From assembly GCA_025201765.1 (NCBI GenBank), contig MU623345.1, positions 1 to 64,000 of the forward strand: a stretch of 64,000 nucleotides of DNA. The letters are read 5' to 3'. Made by a program: the position numbers and the translations under genes. The notes below the pieces were generated by a model. It had not been told where the DNA came from and made no database searches. It was given only the letters and a program-made list of their open reading frames with translations. Of the stretch, positions 23,265 through 33,538 are shown piece after piece. Source of the stretch: Daldinia sp. FL1419. Taxonomy: Eukaryota > Ascomycota > Sordariomycetes > Xylariales > Hypoxylaceae. Positions within the stretch are counted from its first letter, which is position 1. The number at the start of each line of letters is the position of its first letter.

Positions 23265-24059
23265 TCAAGCCACCATTGGCCAGAATGATTCCTCCAGCAC
23301 CAGAACTTTCTTAAAAATCACCATGGAGCCCGCTGCGATGACTTCCTCCGTGTCGTGGTCCTGGATAAGAGCGTAAGCGTCCAAACACTCCTGGCACTCC
23401 TTCACAAAAGCTTGGAACTCCTCAGATGTCCAGTTGGGAATGAACTCCTTTCTTAGCGCCCCGCCGTCGAGGTCCCCCTTTGTGTCTGCGTCCTCCGCAG
23501 CTTGCTGCTTCGCATAGGTCCAAGAGTCCAAGTAAACCTTCTCCGTAGCCCAAAGCACCACCAATCCATCCAAGAGAGTCTTGGAACAGTCTCCGTGAGG
23601 CTGCGCAGAGAAGGAGTCGAACAGGTTGATGTAGTCCTGCGTCACCTTGTTAGGTGCGAAGCCCGCCGACTTGTTCGATAAGTTGCCTCCTTCCGCCACA
23701 GGCCCGAGAGCTTCGAGGTCCAGGCCATATTTCTTAGCAGTCTCTTCGAAGAACTTTAATTCCCTCGTGACTCCCGCCATGGCAGTCTGCAGTAACGACA
23801 GGATCCGCCATTGCAGCGTCTTTGAGGTCTCCTGCCTGTCTACCTTGGTCGGTAGCCGAACGCGGGATATTAACCCTCCAGCGAATCGGATGTAAGCCTG
23901 AGCGTAGAGCCGGTCTTGAGATAGCCACTGGGAGAGTATGTCTGGGGGAAGCTGACCCTGACCAGCAAGGCTGAGAAATTGGGATCGAGTAGCTCTTTGG
24001 TAAAGATCGCCTATCTCGGGACTCGAGAGCAAATACTCTGACATGGATGGTTTAGCCAT
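23265..24059 (-). CDS. TENA/THI-4 (heme-oxygenase-like fold) family protein
   Basis: Single-exon frame of 264 residues. The all-helical TENA/THI-4 pattern is visible: an N-terminal helix region with LYQRATRSQFLSLAGQG, then LSQWLSQDRLYAQAYIRFAG. The middle segment has AGVTRELKFFEETAKKYGLD, and the last part has GLVVLWATEKVYLDSWTYAK and WTSEEFQAFVKECQECLDAY. Family members act in thiamin salvage or degradation (aminopyrimidine hydrolysis), but many fungal paralogues are uncharacterised and the catalytic Cys cannot be confidently placed here, so enzyme activity is not claimed. Length fits stand-alone fungal members (about 230-270). Probably cytosolic, since no signal peptide is seen. The ATG at 24059 begins MAKPSMSEYLL. 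Same strand as U2AF, about 1 kb away, with no sign of co-transcription. Confidence 0.85.
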   Translation of the reverse strand: MAKPSMSEYLLSSPEIGDLYQRATRSQFLSLAGQGQLPPDILSQWLSQDRLYAQAYIRFAGGLISRVRLPTKVDRQETSKTLQWRILSLLQTAMAGVTRELKFFEETAKKYGLDLEALGPVAEGGNLSNKSAGFAPNKVTQDYINLFDSFSAQPHGDCSKTLLDGLVVLWATEKVYLDSWTYAKQQAAEDADTKGDLDGGALRKEFIPNWTSEEFQAFVKECQECLDAYALIQDHDTEEVIAAGSMVIFKKVLVLEESFWPMVA

Positions 24060-24420
24060 GTTGACCGGGCGTAACTTTTGATTATATTGCTTGACCCCCC
24101 GAAAAAAGGATTTTTTTAATAACTAGGTAGTCTAAAAGTAAAAAACTTAACTTGAGCATATGTAATACCGATAAACAGCAGCCGGGTCAGGGGTAGACGT
24201 TTTTATATATAGCGCTCTACGTGCAGCTGTTCAGGATCAGCTCGACGAGTCCCTACCCGTGATGCATTAATTCGGATATTAATTCGAGCAGTAAAGGTTA
24301 CGTAAAAATGCAATCATTCTACGCTAATGTTCCATTGATGAAAGCATTATGTCCGGTAAAATCTTGGCCCTCCTGATTTTATTGGGTTGTATAGATGAGA
24401 GGACCTCCATTCAGATCCCA

Positions 24421-24466
24421 ATATTAATTCGCGATATTAATTCGTGATATTAATTCGTGATATTCG
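24421..24466. repeat. 13-bp tandem repeat (ATATTAATTCGTG)
   Basis: Three full units plus a 7-base partial unit; the first ends GCG, the others GTG. A further diverged copy lies about 145 bases upstream. Units abut with no spacers, so it is not a CRISPR. Confidence 0.85.
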
Positions 24467-24489
24467 TCGAAACCAGTAGAGACCTGTCG

Positions 24490-24511
24490 AATAATAATAA
24501 TAATAATAATA
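24490..24511. repeat. (AAT)n microsatellite
   Basis: About seven AAT units. Confidence 0.85.
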
Positions 24512-25046
24512 GGTGAGCTTTCTACGGTGAGTAAATGACTCGTCCAAAATTCAAGAGCAAGCTAGCACGAGTTCATCATAGTACCCAGCAGTCTGCAAGT
24601 CGAATTCTTGTCATATGCCAGGGTGACAGGATTTAAAGTAACTAGCGAATGATTCGCTCTAACCACATCTCTCCTCTATCCGCTTCTATTTGAGAAATCG
24701 AAACTTACCAGGCCACCTTATCCAAAGGCAAGATGCCTAATAAGAGGCACCTAGGCATAGTAATAAGTAGTCTAGTAGAACTTCACATTTTGGTCGATGG
24801 ATCGTAACGATTATTATTGTTATCGTTCTAATGAATGAACATATGTATCGACCTTAAAAGTCCGATAGTGCTGTAAATTCACCTTATTAGTACGCCACTC
24901 CTTTCGCGTACGAGTTTTGTTGTACAGTTTGGATCCTATGGATTTCTGCGACACCTCGGACTTAGCCTACCCATAAGATCATATTTTTGGTAAAATCGAG
25001 TTGTTCACCTAACCGTAAAAAGACAGCGCGAATCTCTTTTCCGTTA

Positions 25047-26969
25047 TTACCACGCTCCTACCTCAAAGTTCTCCTATATAGCGCATGTTAGAGCTGATCA
25101 ATTTCTCCTGAAAAACAGGCGATGCTTACCTCTGGGAAATATGTCGTTACCACCGTACGATCAGCGAATTTTCGCCCCGCAAGGGCTTTCAGGGCACCCT
25201 TCGCCGACTCCGTCGTGTCAAATTTGACGTATATCTTCCCAACTCCCGCAGATTGCCGACTACCACCAGTAGGTCGCGGTACTTTGAGGTCCAGTACTTT
25301 GCCAAACTTGGAGCACTCTTCTTGGACGTCCTCGCATATTTCTATTTTGAAAAATTAGCGCGCTCAGTTACATAGATTAGAACGGAGCATTTACCTTGAT
25401 AATCATCGTTATCCATTAGTTCCTCTGGCGTTACCATATTGAGTAGCTGCAGCACCCGTGTTTCTTCCGAGTCGTTGGCAGTAGTACCCGCAAGCATAGA
25501 CATAGCATTGACACCCATCTCAACACCAGCTACTTGGGTAATTCCTATGCTAGCCTTCTTCACTTTCAGGTTCTTGTCGCCAATAACCATACCGTTTAGG
25601 CCCTGGATAGCGATATCCGTAGCAGCGGGCTCCGCGAACTCGCAGAATGCGATGCCCTACCATATGTCAGTTTCTTAAAGATCAAGCCATTTTATATTTC
25701 ACACGTAACTTACTCGAGATTCTTCGGTTCCCGTATCTTTAACCAAAACCAACGCCTTAAGTTCACCAAATGAGGTCAGCAGTTCCATGACCTGATCTTC
25801 ACTAAGATAAGGAGGCAAGTTTGCGATGCTGATCTTGTTAGGGGTGTCGATAACGATATTAGACACGACACCAGGTTTATACGGGGTCTCGTCGACAACG
25901 GCAGGGACGATGTAGTCCTTCGGTCGTTGTAATTTTAAGCCATGTCCGCTCCCATTAGCAGCACCATTCGTGGCATCCTCGGGGTCCATCGAGATACCGT
26001 CGAATGCAAGGGCAACAGTAGCTTCGGAAGCGTGTCTGAATTCAAGAAGGGCGAATGACTGGTCTTTCGAAATTTGACATAGAACACAGGGATCGGTGCT
26101 CTCGACGACATTAAGCCCGTTTAACTGAAGGTTAAAGAAGCCCATAATGCTCTCTTCGGTTGAACCCGGGGGGATATTGTACGCAATAAGTCGCTTACTT
26201 TGCCGGGAGTTGCCCGGTTTGAGTGCTGCACTGTTCACCGTTCCACCTGGTTGGTTCATAAAAGCCTGCAACTTCGTAGGATCCATAGGCTGTTGTCTGG
26301 GCGCCCCAGGAAGAGGAAACATTCCAGATAGTTTAGCTTGTTCGGCTGTGACGTTCTCGTAGCCGGGGGGTTTGATATCCCATTGTGTCATACGCCGCTT
26401 GCGCTCTAGGACGGGAACAATGTCGGTCAAATCTGGCGTCGGCTCTCGCTTCTTAGGCGGTGGTGTTGGACTACGTCCTCGTCGATTCTGCGCAAATAAA
26501 TCTTCATCCCGCATCCGGTCCATTCTTTCGCGATCCCGTCTATCGCCGGCGCCGCCACCACCACCACCACCGCCACGTCTATCATCAAACAAGTCGCGGT
26601 CGCGTCGAGGGGGTCGGCCAGCATCTTCACGACGACTATCTCTCCTCGACCCCCGGTCGCGATCCCATTCTCGATCTCTACGATCTCGGCCACCTCCGTA
26701 TCGATCTTCGCGCTCGCGGTCTCGATGGCTTCGACTAGAAGCATAAGCATCCTCATCCCTAGCATCACGGTGCGAACGGCGAGGTGATCGACTTCGTCTT
26801 CGATCCCGTCTATCACCTCGGTCTCGTCGATCATCGCGAGGGTAGTCCCGAGACGAGCCATGACGGCCGTCTAAAATGAATTATTTTGTCAGCATCATTT
26901 TCAATTGTAACAAGGTAAAATTGAGATAAGGGCTTTCTTACCTCGGGAAGAATAGCTATCGCCGTTCAT
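25047..26969 (-). CDS. U2AF65: Splicing factor U2AF large subunit
   Basis: Nuclear factor that binds the polypyrimidine tract and recruits U2 snRNP, paired with the small U2AF subunit. Five exons were assembled: 26969-26942, 26870-25714, 25656-25395, 25341-25130 and 25073-25047, giving 561 residues. An Arg/Ser/Asp-rich domain fills about residues 5-150. The motif RRMTQWDIKPPGYENVTAEQ (about 168-187) resembles the small-subunit-binding region. RRM1 starts near 235 (KRLIAYNIPPG), RRM2 near 353 (NKISIANLPPYLSEDQ), and the C-terminal UHM covers about 461-561. The last exon codes only eight residues, ENFEVGAW, joined after TYFPE by a 56-base intron with CTCTAAC branch and TATATAG acceptor. Reading through that intron would replace the conserved end. 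It is divergent from OGG1. Confidence 0.95.
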
Positions 26970-27460
26970 AGTATCTATTTAATCTCCGATGCGCGTATGT
27001 AACTTAGATTAAATAGGAGATGGATGATTGTTGGCGAGGAATTGAAAAAGACGGCAAAACAATGGAAAGAAACGTCGAGCTGTACTTTCACAGCGGTAGA
27101 ATGAAGCTGTTGACAGTGGAGCTGTAGCGCGGCTGGAAAATAGAAATTTTGGCTGGACCAGAGTGGATCAATATATGTATGACTAACCCGGATAGGGATT
27201 AGCGCCCTTAGATTTCAGCAGATAGAAGGCCCCGCTTTCCTTTTTAGGGATCTTTGGCAGAGGTGGAAGGCAATCAGGAGGCGAAACGCCGAAGCAACCT
27301 GCCATTATAACGTAAATTAGACAACTTTTAACGTTAACATTTTATTTAGTCAATATTTCTTTAAACACTTATTTATAATATATTGGGTGCATTTTCTTGC
27401 TTATAAGCTCCATAACCGACATATATAATACAGCCTATCTACCCCCCCTTTCTTTATTAA
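26970..27460. promoter_or_regulatory. Divergent promoter region U2AF/OGG1
   Basis: The 491 bases between two start codons facing away from each other must hold the promoters and leaders of both genes. No classical element was identified with certainty. The OGG1 side is A/T-rich with a pyrimidine run (about 27437-27456) just before the ATG. Confidence 0.5.
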
Positions 27461-28955
27461 ATGGCTCCTATACGGATATCGGAATGGCGGAAGCTCCCCC
27501 TTAATCTGACTGACCTATGCATCGAAACAACTCTCCGCTGCGGACAGTCTTTTCGATGGCGTAAAATAGAGGATGAATGGTAAAGTATCCCGTGTCCCAA
27601 GTTTATCCCTTAGTATTAATAGGCCGTTAGGAATTGTGTTCTTTATGGAAGACTGCTCTCATTAAAGCAGGATAAGCATCATCTTCACTACAAAGTAGTT
27701 TCATCGACGGCTATTCCACCGGCATTGACACCTCCGGTATCTACCAAAGATGAGCATGAAATCACCAAAGAAGATGATACCGAAGAGCTTCTCAAGCACT
27801 ACTTCAGTTTAAAACACGATTGTAAGTGCATCTCAGATATGAGGACAATTGTTATCTTGTTACCACCAAGAGCATACAAGTGTTTCTCACTCCTTGAAAT
27901 ATAATGACGGAATTAGCAGTCAAACAAAACTTAATACCAACAACTCTTAATTGTTCATCCGCTGACTTAAGACATTGCAGTGACGGCACTATATGACCAA
28001 TGGTCAAAGTCTGATCCCAACTTCCGGAAGAAGGCACCAAAATTCACCGGAATCAGGATTTTAAGCCAAGATCCATGGGAAGCACTGATAGGGTTCATCT
28101 GTAGCAGCAATAATAACATCTCGCGTATTTCTCAGATGGTATTTTAACGCATTATTTGTCTCGAGATAAAATATTAAGTGTACTGACACCATATAGGTCC
28201 ATAAACTCTGTAAATACTACGGTCCACTGGTTGGACACATCGGAGACGAGGCTTTTCATGACTTCCCGACACCACAGGCACTGAGCGGGAAAAAGGTAGA
28301 GGCTCACCTTAGAGAATTAGGATTTGGCTATAGGGCCAAGTACATTGCCGAAACGGCCCGATTGGTCTGCGAGGAGAAACCGGAGGGATGGCTTGAAGGC
28401 CTAATAAACCCCGAAAACCCTGGCTGGTCCAAGGTGACGATACCTAAAGACGCGGAATCACCTACTTACAGGCATGCTCATGAGCAACTGCTCCTTCTCT
28501 CGGGGGTCGGGCCTAAAGTCGCAGACTGCGTGTGTTTAATGGGACTAGGCTGGGGAGAATCAGTTCCCGTAGATACACATGTGTGGCAGATTGCGCAGAG
28601 AGACTATAAATTCGGCAAGGCCAAGACGAAAACCTTTTCGAAAACCATGTATGATTCTGTCGGAGACCATTTTCGAAAGATATGGGGTCCATATGCGGGA
28701 TGGGCTCAATCTGTACTTTTCACCGCGAACCTGAAATCCTTCTCGGAGCAAGCATCTAACAAGGTTGAAGTTGTTGATGTCAAGGTGGAAGTAAAGGAAG
28801 AAGTCCAAGATGACACTGAAACTACAACCGATGAACGACCAACTCGTACTCGGAAAAGAGGCCAAGTAGTAGTGACAGAAGCAGTGAAGACTGAAGGCAA
28901 TGCATCAACGGGAGCAGTACGAGCTAGCAAGAGGGTGAGGAAAACCAGGGCTTAA
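27461..28955 (+). CDS. OGG1: 8-oxoguanine DNA glycosylase/AP lyase OGG1
   Basis: Bifunctional base-excision-repair enzyme that removes 8-oxoguanine opposite C and nicks the AP site. Four exons, 27461-27579, 27631-27821, 27981-28138 and 28197-28955, give 408 residues. The start gives MAPIRISEWRKLPL. The N-terminal OGG domain has TLRCGQSFRW and then EWNCVLYGRLLSL across intron 1. The HhH-GPD core includes FICSSNNNISRISQMV (split by intron 3). The helix-hairpin-helix LSGVGPKVADC carries the catalytic Lys, and VPVDTHVWQIAQRDY carries the catalytic Asp. The C-terminal ~80 residues are charged with KR-rich patches (RTRKR, KRVRKTRA), probably nuclear targeting. The product repaired next by APN1 is encoded about 10 kb upstream in this window. 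Confidence 0.95.
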
Positions 28956-29537
28956 TCTTGGGCAAATGTGGCCTCGATATTGATCAAGTTCACATAATCT
29001 CAACTTGGTACGGAAAGGAGCGCTCTATAAGGCCATTCAAGTCTCTATATTATCAATTATCATTAGCATTTATTATTGTTAAAGCGGGGGAAATTAGGCG
29101 TAAGAAAGGCATAGATCCAGGTCTCGATAGAATAAGGAGCGGATCAACGGCGTTAAACATTAGAGGGACGTCTACCATCTAGAATATAAGTAGTCTTGAT
29201 TGATATCCACAAGCCTCATTTAAAGGTTAGAGATGCGTTATTCCTCCGTGCCTTTTGATTCTTATTATATACGCCTTATCTCCCTAGGGCAAGAAGTAAC
29301 CTGAGGATGCTTTGTTAGGTTCCTATGGCCCCTTTTAGAGATAACTCCATTATAACTCTGAAGTCTGGCGATGGAAAACATTAAGCTAGCTTTCTGTTTA
29401 GGAGTCTCGAGGAAGTTGCTTCTCAATCCTATATCGTATTGTCTAGCATACCATGCAGAATATGAAGATAACACTCTGCTCTATGAGGCATGATGTAAAC
29501 AGACACGTCAGAGGAGCGAGATGTAACGAGATTCTGG
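28956..29537. other. Convergent intergenic region OGG1/hypothetical gene
   Basis: A/T-rich 3' region of two convergent genes; no gene or repeat of note was seen. Confidence 0.6.
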
Positions 29538-30227
29538 TCATTCAAACTGCGAGGCACTGTGCTGCCAATTCAACTCCGCCTTTAGTTCCCTAACCAAGAC
29601 CCCTTCCTCCTCCATACTGCCTGCCTTCCGCTCCCAGACATTTCTCCTGGTGTCACCCTCCTCTCGATCAACAGCATCAAAAAACACCACACTTAACCCA
29701 ACTTCTTGCCTCTCTCCGTTCTCCGTTGCCCACTCCTCCTGTGTATTTCTCACAATAACTAGCGCCCTTCTCCAGCGACTGCCCCCGATGTCATAGCGCT
29801 GTATATACCAGTCCTTATCCTCGACCCGAGAAGCAATCTCTTGTCTTTGGTGCTCTACACAAGCACCCACTACGTCTGCTTTTGATCCTGAGAAGGGCAT
29901 CCCATATACATCTAACCGATCGCATTCATCAGGATCTCTACCTTGATGGCGCTCAGCAAGTACACTCAGCTCCAAGGTCCGGGCAGCTGATTCCAGCCGT
30001 GAGGGGTCGGCAGCATCGAGAGCCGTGTAGTATACCTGAAGCGAGGGACGCGGACGCGGCGCGCGTCGATGCGATTCGGAGCCTGGACGCGTAGGATGCC
30101 ATATGGCTGGTGAGAATACGCTGGTAAGGGGTACGGATGGGTCGCTATGAGAGATGAGATGTGTGATGTCGACGAGGGGGACATCGTTAGCGCGAACGTG
30201 CGCAGTACCGCCAAGGGATTTGGGCAT
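29538..30227 (-). CDS. Hypothetical protein, 229 aa
   Basis: I do not recognise a family. The single-exon frame starts at an ATG (MPKSLGGTAHVRANDVPLVD) and shows protein-like, G/C-ending codon use, unlike the flanking DNA. Visible parts are an Arg/Pro-rich stretch at about 50-65, a segment rich in charged residues around 80-110, a Trp/Tyr-containing region DKDWYIQRYDIGGSRWRRAL near 137-156 followed by LVIVRNTQEEWATENGE, and an acidic C-terminal helix. No signal peptide or membrane segment is evident. It lies at the edge of the gene-poor region, convergent with OGG1. Introns at the ends cannot be excluded. It may be a lineage-specific gene. Confidence 0.5.
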   Translation of the reverse strand: MPKSLGGTAHVRANDVPLVDITHLISHSDPSVPLTSVFSPAIWHPTRPGSESHRRAPRPRPSLQVYYTALDAADPSRLESAARTLELSVLAERHQGRDPDECDRLDVYGMPFSGSKADVVGACVEHQRQEIASRVEDKDWYIQRYDIGGSRWRRALVIVRNTQEEWATENGERQEVGLSVVFFDAVDREEGDTRRNVWERKAGSMEEEGVLVRELKAELNWQHSASQFE

Positions 30228-33200
30228 TACACTGTCCTGTGGTCGTATCCTAGAGTAACAATACTTAAGGTCTCACGGCGAGGCCGCTATAGTCGGTTTG
30301 CTCAATGAACCATATGTTTGTGGTAGAAGATGAGTTATTATTAGTACGACCTATCAAATAAATTCCGTACTAAGTTCCCAAATCTCAAGATCTCTCCATG
30401 CAACGATGTTCCCAATCATTCACTTCTCCTGAATAGCACCACCCAGAATAAAACATGAATACCTCGTGAGTAATATCCATAAGATGAAATACCAGCGATT
30501 TTACGAGTATAGTAATATATACACGCAGATATAATTTGTAGGACCAGGCCATCGGCATGAATTCTCCCTTCCGATTTGCCAATTTCATTGCTACGGCCGC
30601 AGGCCTCGTACTTGGGAGCCTCAAGATGATGCGGCCGGGACCATTACCTACCTATCTATAATATGACTACTTTGCGTTCTCAAAATAGTTCGATGTCCGG
30701 GCACATCCCGTCGCATGATAAACAAGCTCCCCGGGCCTCTTCCGGCCGAATTGACATCTAAGCCATTCAAATGGGCCTAGGCCTCCCGGCCATTAGTCCC
30801 GGGGCGGCCAAAAGGGAGGATATTGTCAATATACCTACTCGAAGCTGATATCCAAGATATTGCTCGCGCGGCGCTATTCCGAATACCTGGCGCATGTCAC
30901 ATATCACCACCTGCTTGTAAAAACGACGAGTCATCCACGAATACCATATGCTCCCATTATTCGTCTCCCGGGTCATCCCTAGGTCTCAAGCTCATTATTT
31001 GCGATATATGACACGTCACGAATATGATTGGATTTATTCTTCGGTTCTCCCGATCCCATTGTGCGGAACAGGGGCGCCTTGACCGCTTGATATCGAGCTC
31101 TCTTAATCCCAAACGTGTATATCCCGTCGTGGCATGGCCAATGCACTGCGGAAATGTGCTAGAACCTTCTATATCACCGGGTTACCCCGTAAACTTAGCA
31201 CTTATTCTAGACTGCCTACCTGTGGGAATACGGCGTCACCGCGATAGATAACGACTTGGAGTATTGTTATAATGATTACCAAGGCAAGGATAAAGGGGTT
31301 ACGCCTCGTGGTGAGATAAGTATTTTAAGCTCACACCAGCTGGTAAAGTAGAAACAGTCAGTTAGGAGACTCCTTCGACATGTCAAATGTAAGTAGCATG
31401 CATCTACGAAAAACAAACAAAGCCATTACTATGACTACCAAGCTCCAAGCAAGAAGTAGTATTCTCGCCAATATGACAAAGCTAATGGCTCTGTCATCAA
31501 ACCATCCCCATCCCATAACCCTAATAACCTACACATATACCCAACACGCTCTCAAACCACTACGTCAACAACCCTCCCCCCCAAAGTTCCCGCCATAAAA
31601 TCCCTCTATCCCACGCGCGCCTTTTAGGGCCAAGGCGACTAATCGGCCAGGCTCCGTAGGACCGGGACGGCGGGAATCGTACGACGTTGCACACATTTAG
31701 CCGCAAGGTCTCAGCCGACAGCAGGCAATATTATAAACCCGGATTTTTCGCTCACTCGCTTCCTCGTCCTGACCACGACCTAAGTTGGCACCGTCGCCAC
31801 CTCTATGTGGGTAGTTCATGTATGCTTCCCTAAGCTCGTATTCGCTACTGCTACATCGTTATGTATAGGACGGGCCTGGTGGCCACGCTTCGGTATAGGA
31901 TCTAGAGGTATAGGTAAGGTAAGATAGCTTAGCATCTTGGGTTGGGTTGGTTTCGCTTTTCGGGTCTTGAAATGTTACGTCTAGCTTCCCTGGGATGTAA
32001 CTAGAGGCGCGTATGTTGGCCCACGGTGGAGGTTCTTTAATATTCACGACCCGAGGTGCGGCGACATAGTATATTGACGTCTAGGGCACATGGACTAGGG
32101 CGTCTTAGCGATTATAAAACGTTACCTATCCTATTGCCTGAGACTCCAATCTAAGTATCGTATATCCGTAGCATTGAAGGAGCCTTGCTATATCTTAACG
32201 ATAGATTCGAGTTCGCAATGATTGGCTCGTAACAGCATATGCTATAGAGTTGTCTGGAAAAGCTACGTGGTGGTGTCCTCAGGGGAAACGTTTCCCTTGA
32301 CAAGCGCGAGGACGTAGGCAATTTACGCCGGCATAGCACATATTAATTACGTCGCTCTGCAATCAAAGTTAAATCTCTGTGGTTGCAATTGTGAGAGAGC
32401 ATGCCTAGCTCATCAGCGTTTTGATTTAATGGACCCGTTGATGTTAGAGACAAGTTTTCATGTGTTTTTTCATATGCATGGATGGTACACTGCCACATCC
32501 TGCAATAGAAGAAGTGCCTTGCGACCACAGTCTCTGAGAAGTAAAGATAATCACGCCATCAACTCCCGGAGCCATATGCTCATTATCACCTTCTTAGTAG
32601 AGATGTCTCAATATATTGTCCTGGGTCATTTTTGAGCGATCCCTACTCGCGCAGCCGACCGACTGGTGTGTTGTGTGTTGAGGTTAAGGGGTGACTAGAC
32701 ACCCAAGGTCTGATAGCCCGATGTTTTTTTACGTACGTGTATGAGCAATGGCTATTCGTAGCCTTCTTTAGATCTAGTCCAATTATCAAACCGATCCAGA
32801 GTTGTCTACTAGTATAAGTTACTAAGGAGGCTCTTTGAGGATAGTCCGTCGCCATACAGGGTTGCGCGACAGGAGATTGCATATATGCATGCACGTCCAA
32901 TTATGGTCCATACCTTTCCGAAGCAGTGGACAGCTCTATCCTTCACTTCGTCGACATTCTCCTATTTCAGTAACACTGATCAAATTCCTAACTTTTGAGT
33001 ACTACATAATAGGGGAAGATGAGGCATGGCCACAACGATTTCGGAACGTCCGATAGCTGAGAGAATTACATGGATTCTTATGTGTGTAATGCCAACATAT
33101 ACATGGAATAGTAGGAAGTGGACCGTTACGACGTGTTTGTTGTGAAAGGAAATAGGCCATATCTCCTTGGTGCAAGGAAGACGGAACTGGTGCATAATGA

Positions 33201-33352
33201 ATTTAGTAAGGTCTATCAAGAGCAGTCAAATCGCGCCAAAGACTGAAAAGGTATGTCACCACTCATGCTTGGGTCCCTGAATGCGAGAGGATGGGGGACT
33301 GTTGAGCTATGGTTCGGGGTGACCTTGAGCTCTAAGTCCAGGCAGGTAATGT

Positions 33353-33538
33353 TCACGAACAAAACAAATCACATTTATTCATCATTTTTCGGAGTATTTG
33401 CGGCCAATATTCAATGTTGAGGAAATAAGTTGTGGTCAGCCACGTCGAAATCGAACTTGTCACAACGACGGGGAACAACACGAACACAAAACACACGAAT
33501 AATGGCGGTGCCACGAAGTCCGGAGACGTCGAGGCCAT
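33353..33538 (-). CDS. Possible small membrane or secreted protein, 61 aa (doubtful)
   Basis: ATG-initiated frame starting MASTSPDFVAPPLFVCFVFV, with one strongly hydrophobic segment at about 10-30 that could be a signal or membrane helix. Codons in the first half end mostly in G/C, unlike the surrounding DNA, but the C-terminal third looks random. It could be a first exon, a small gene or chance. No family was recognised. Confidence 0.2.
   Translation of the reverse strand: MASTSPDFVAPPLFVCFVFVLFPVVVTSSISTWLTTTYFLNIEYWPQILRKMMNKCDLFCS

Larger units (their letters stand above)
24060..25046. other. Intergenic region TENA-like gene/U2AF
   Basis: A/T-rich, with a 13-base tandem repeat (24421-24466), a degenerate copy of the same unit at about 24276-24288, and an AAT microsatellite (24490-24511). 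No reading frame was seen. Confidence 0.6.

Noticed and set aside
24421..24466. CRISPR-like repeat array
   Set aside because: Units are 13 bases and directly abut with no spacers; this is a fungal nuclear microsatellite-like repeat.
25090..25129. Read-through C-terminus of U2AF (VSIACFSGEIDQL)
   Set aside because: A good intron (GTAAGC, CTCTAAC, TATATAG) restores the conserved ENFEVGAW end; the read-through tail is not family-like.
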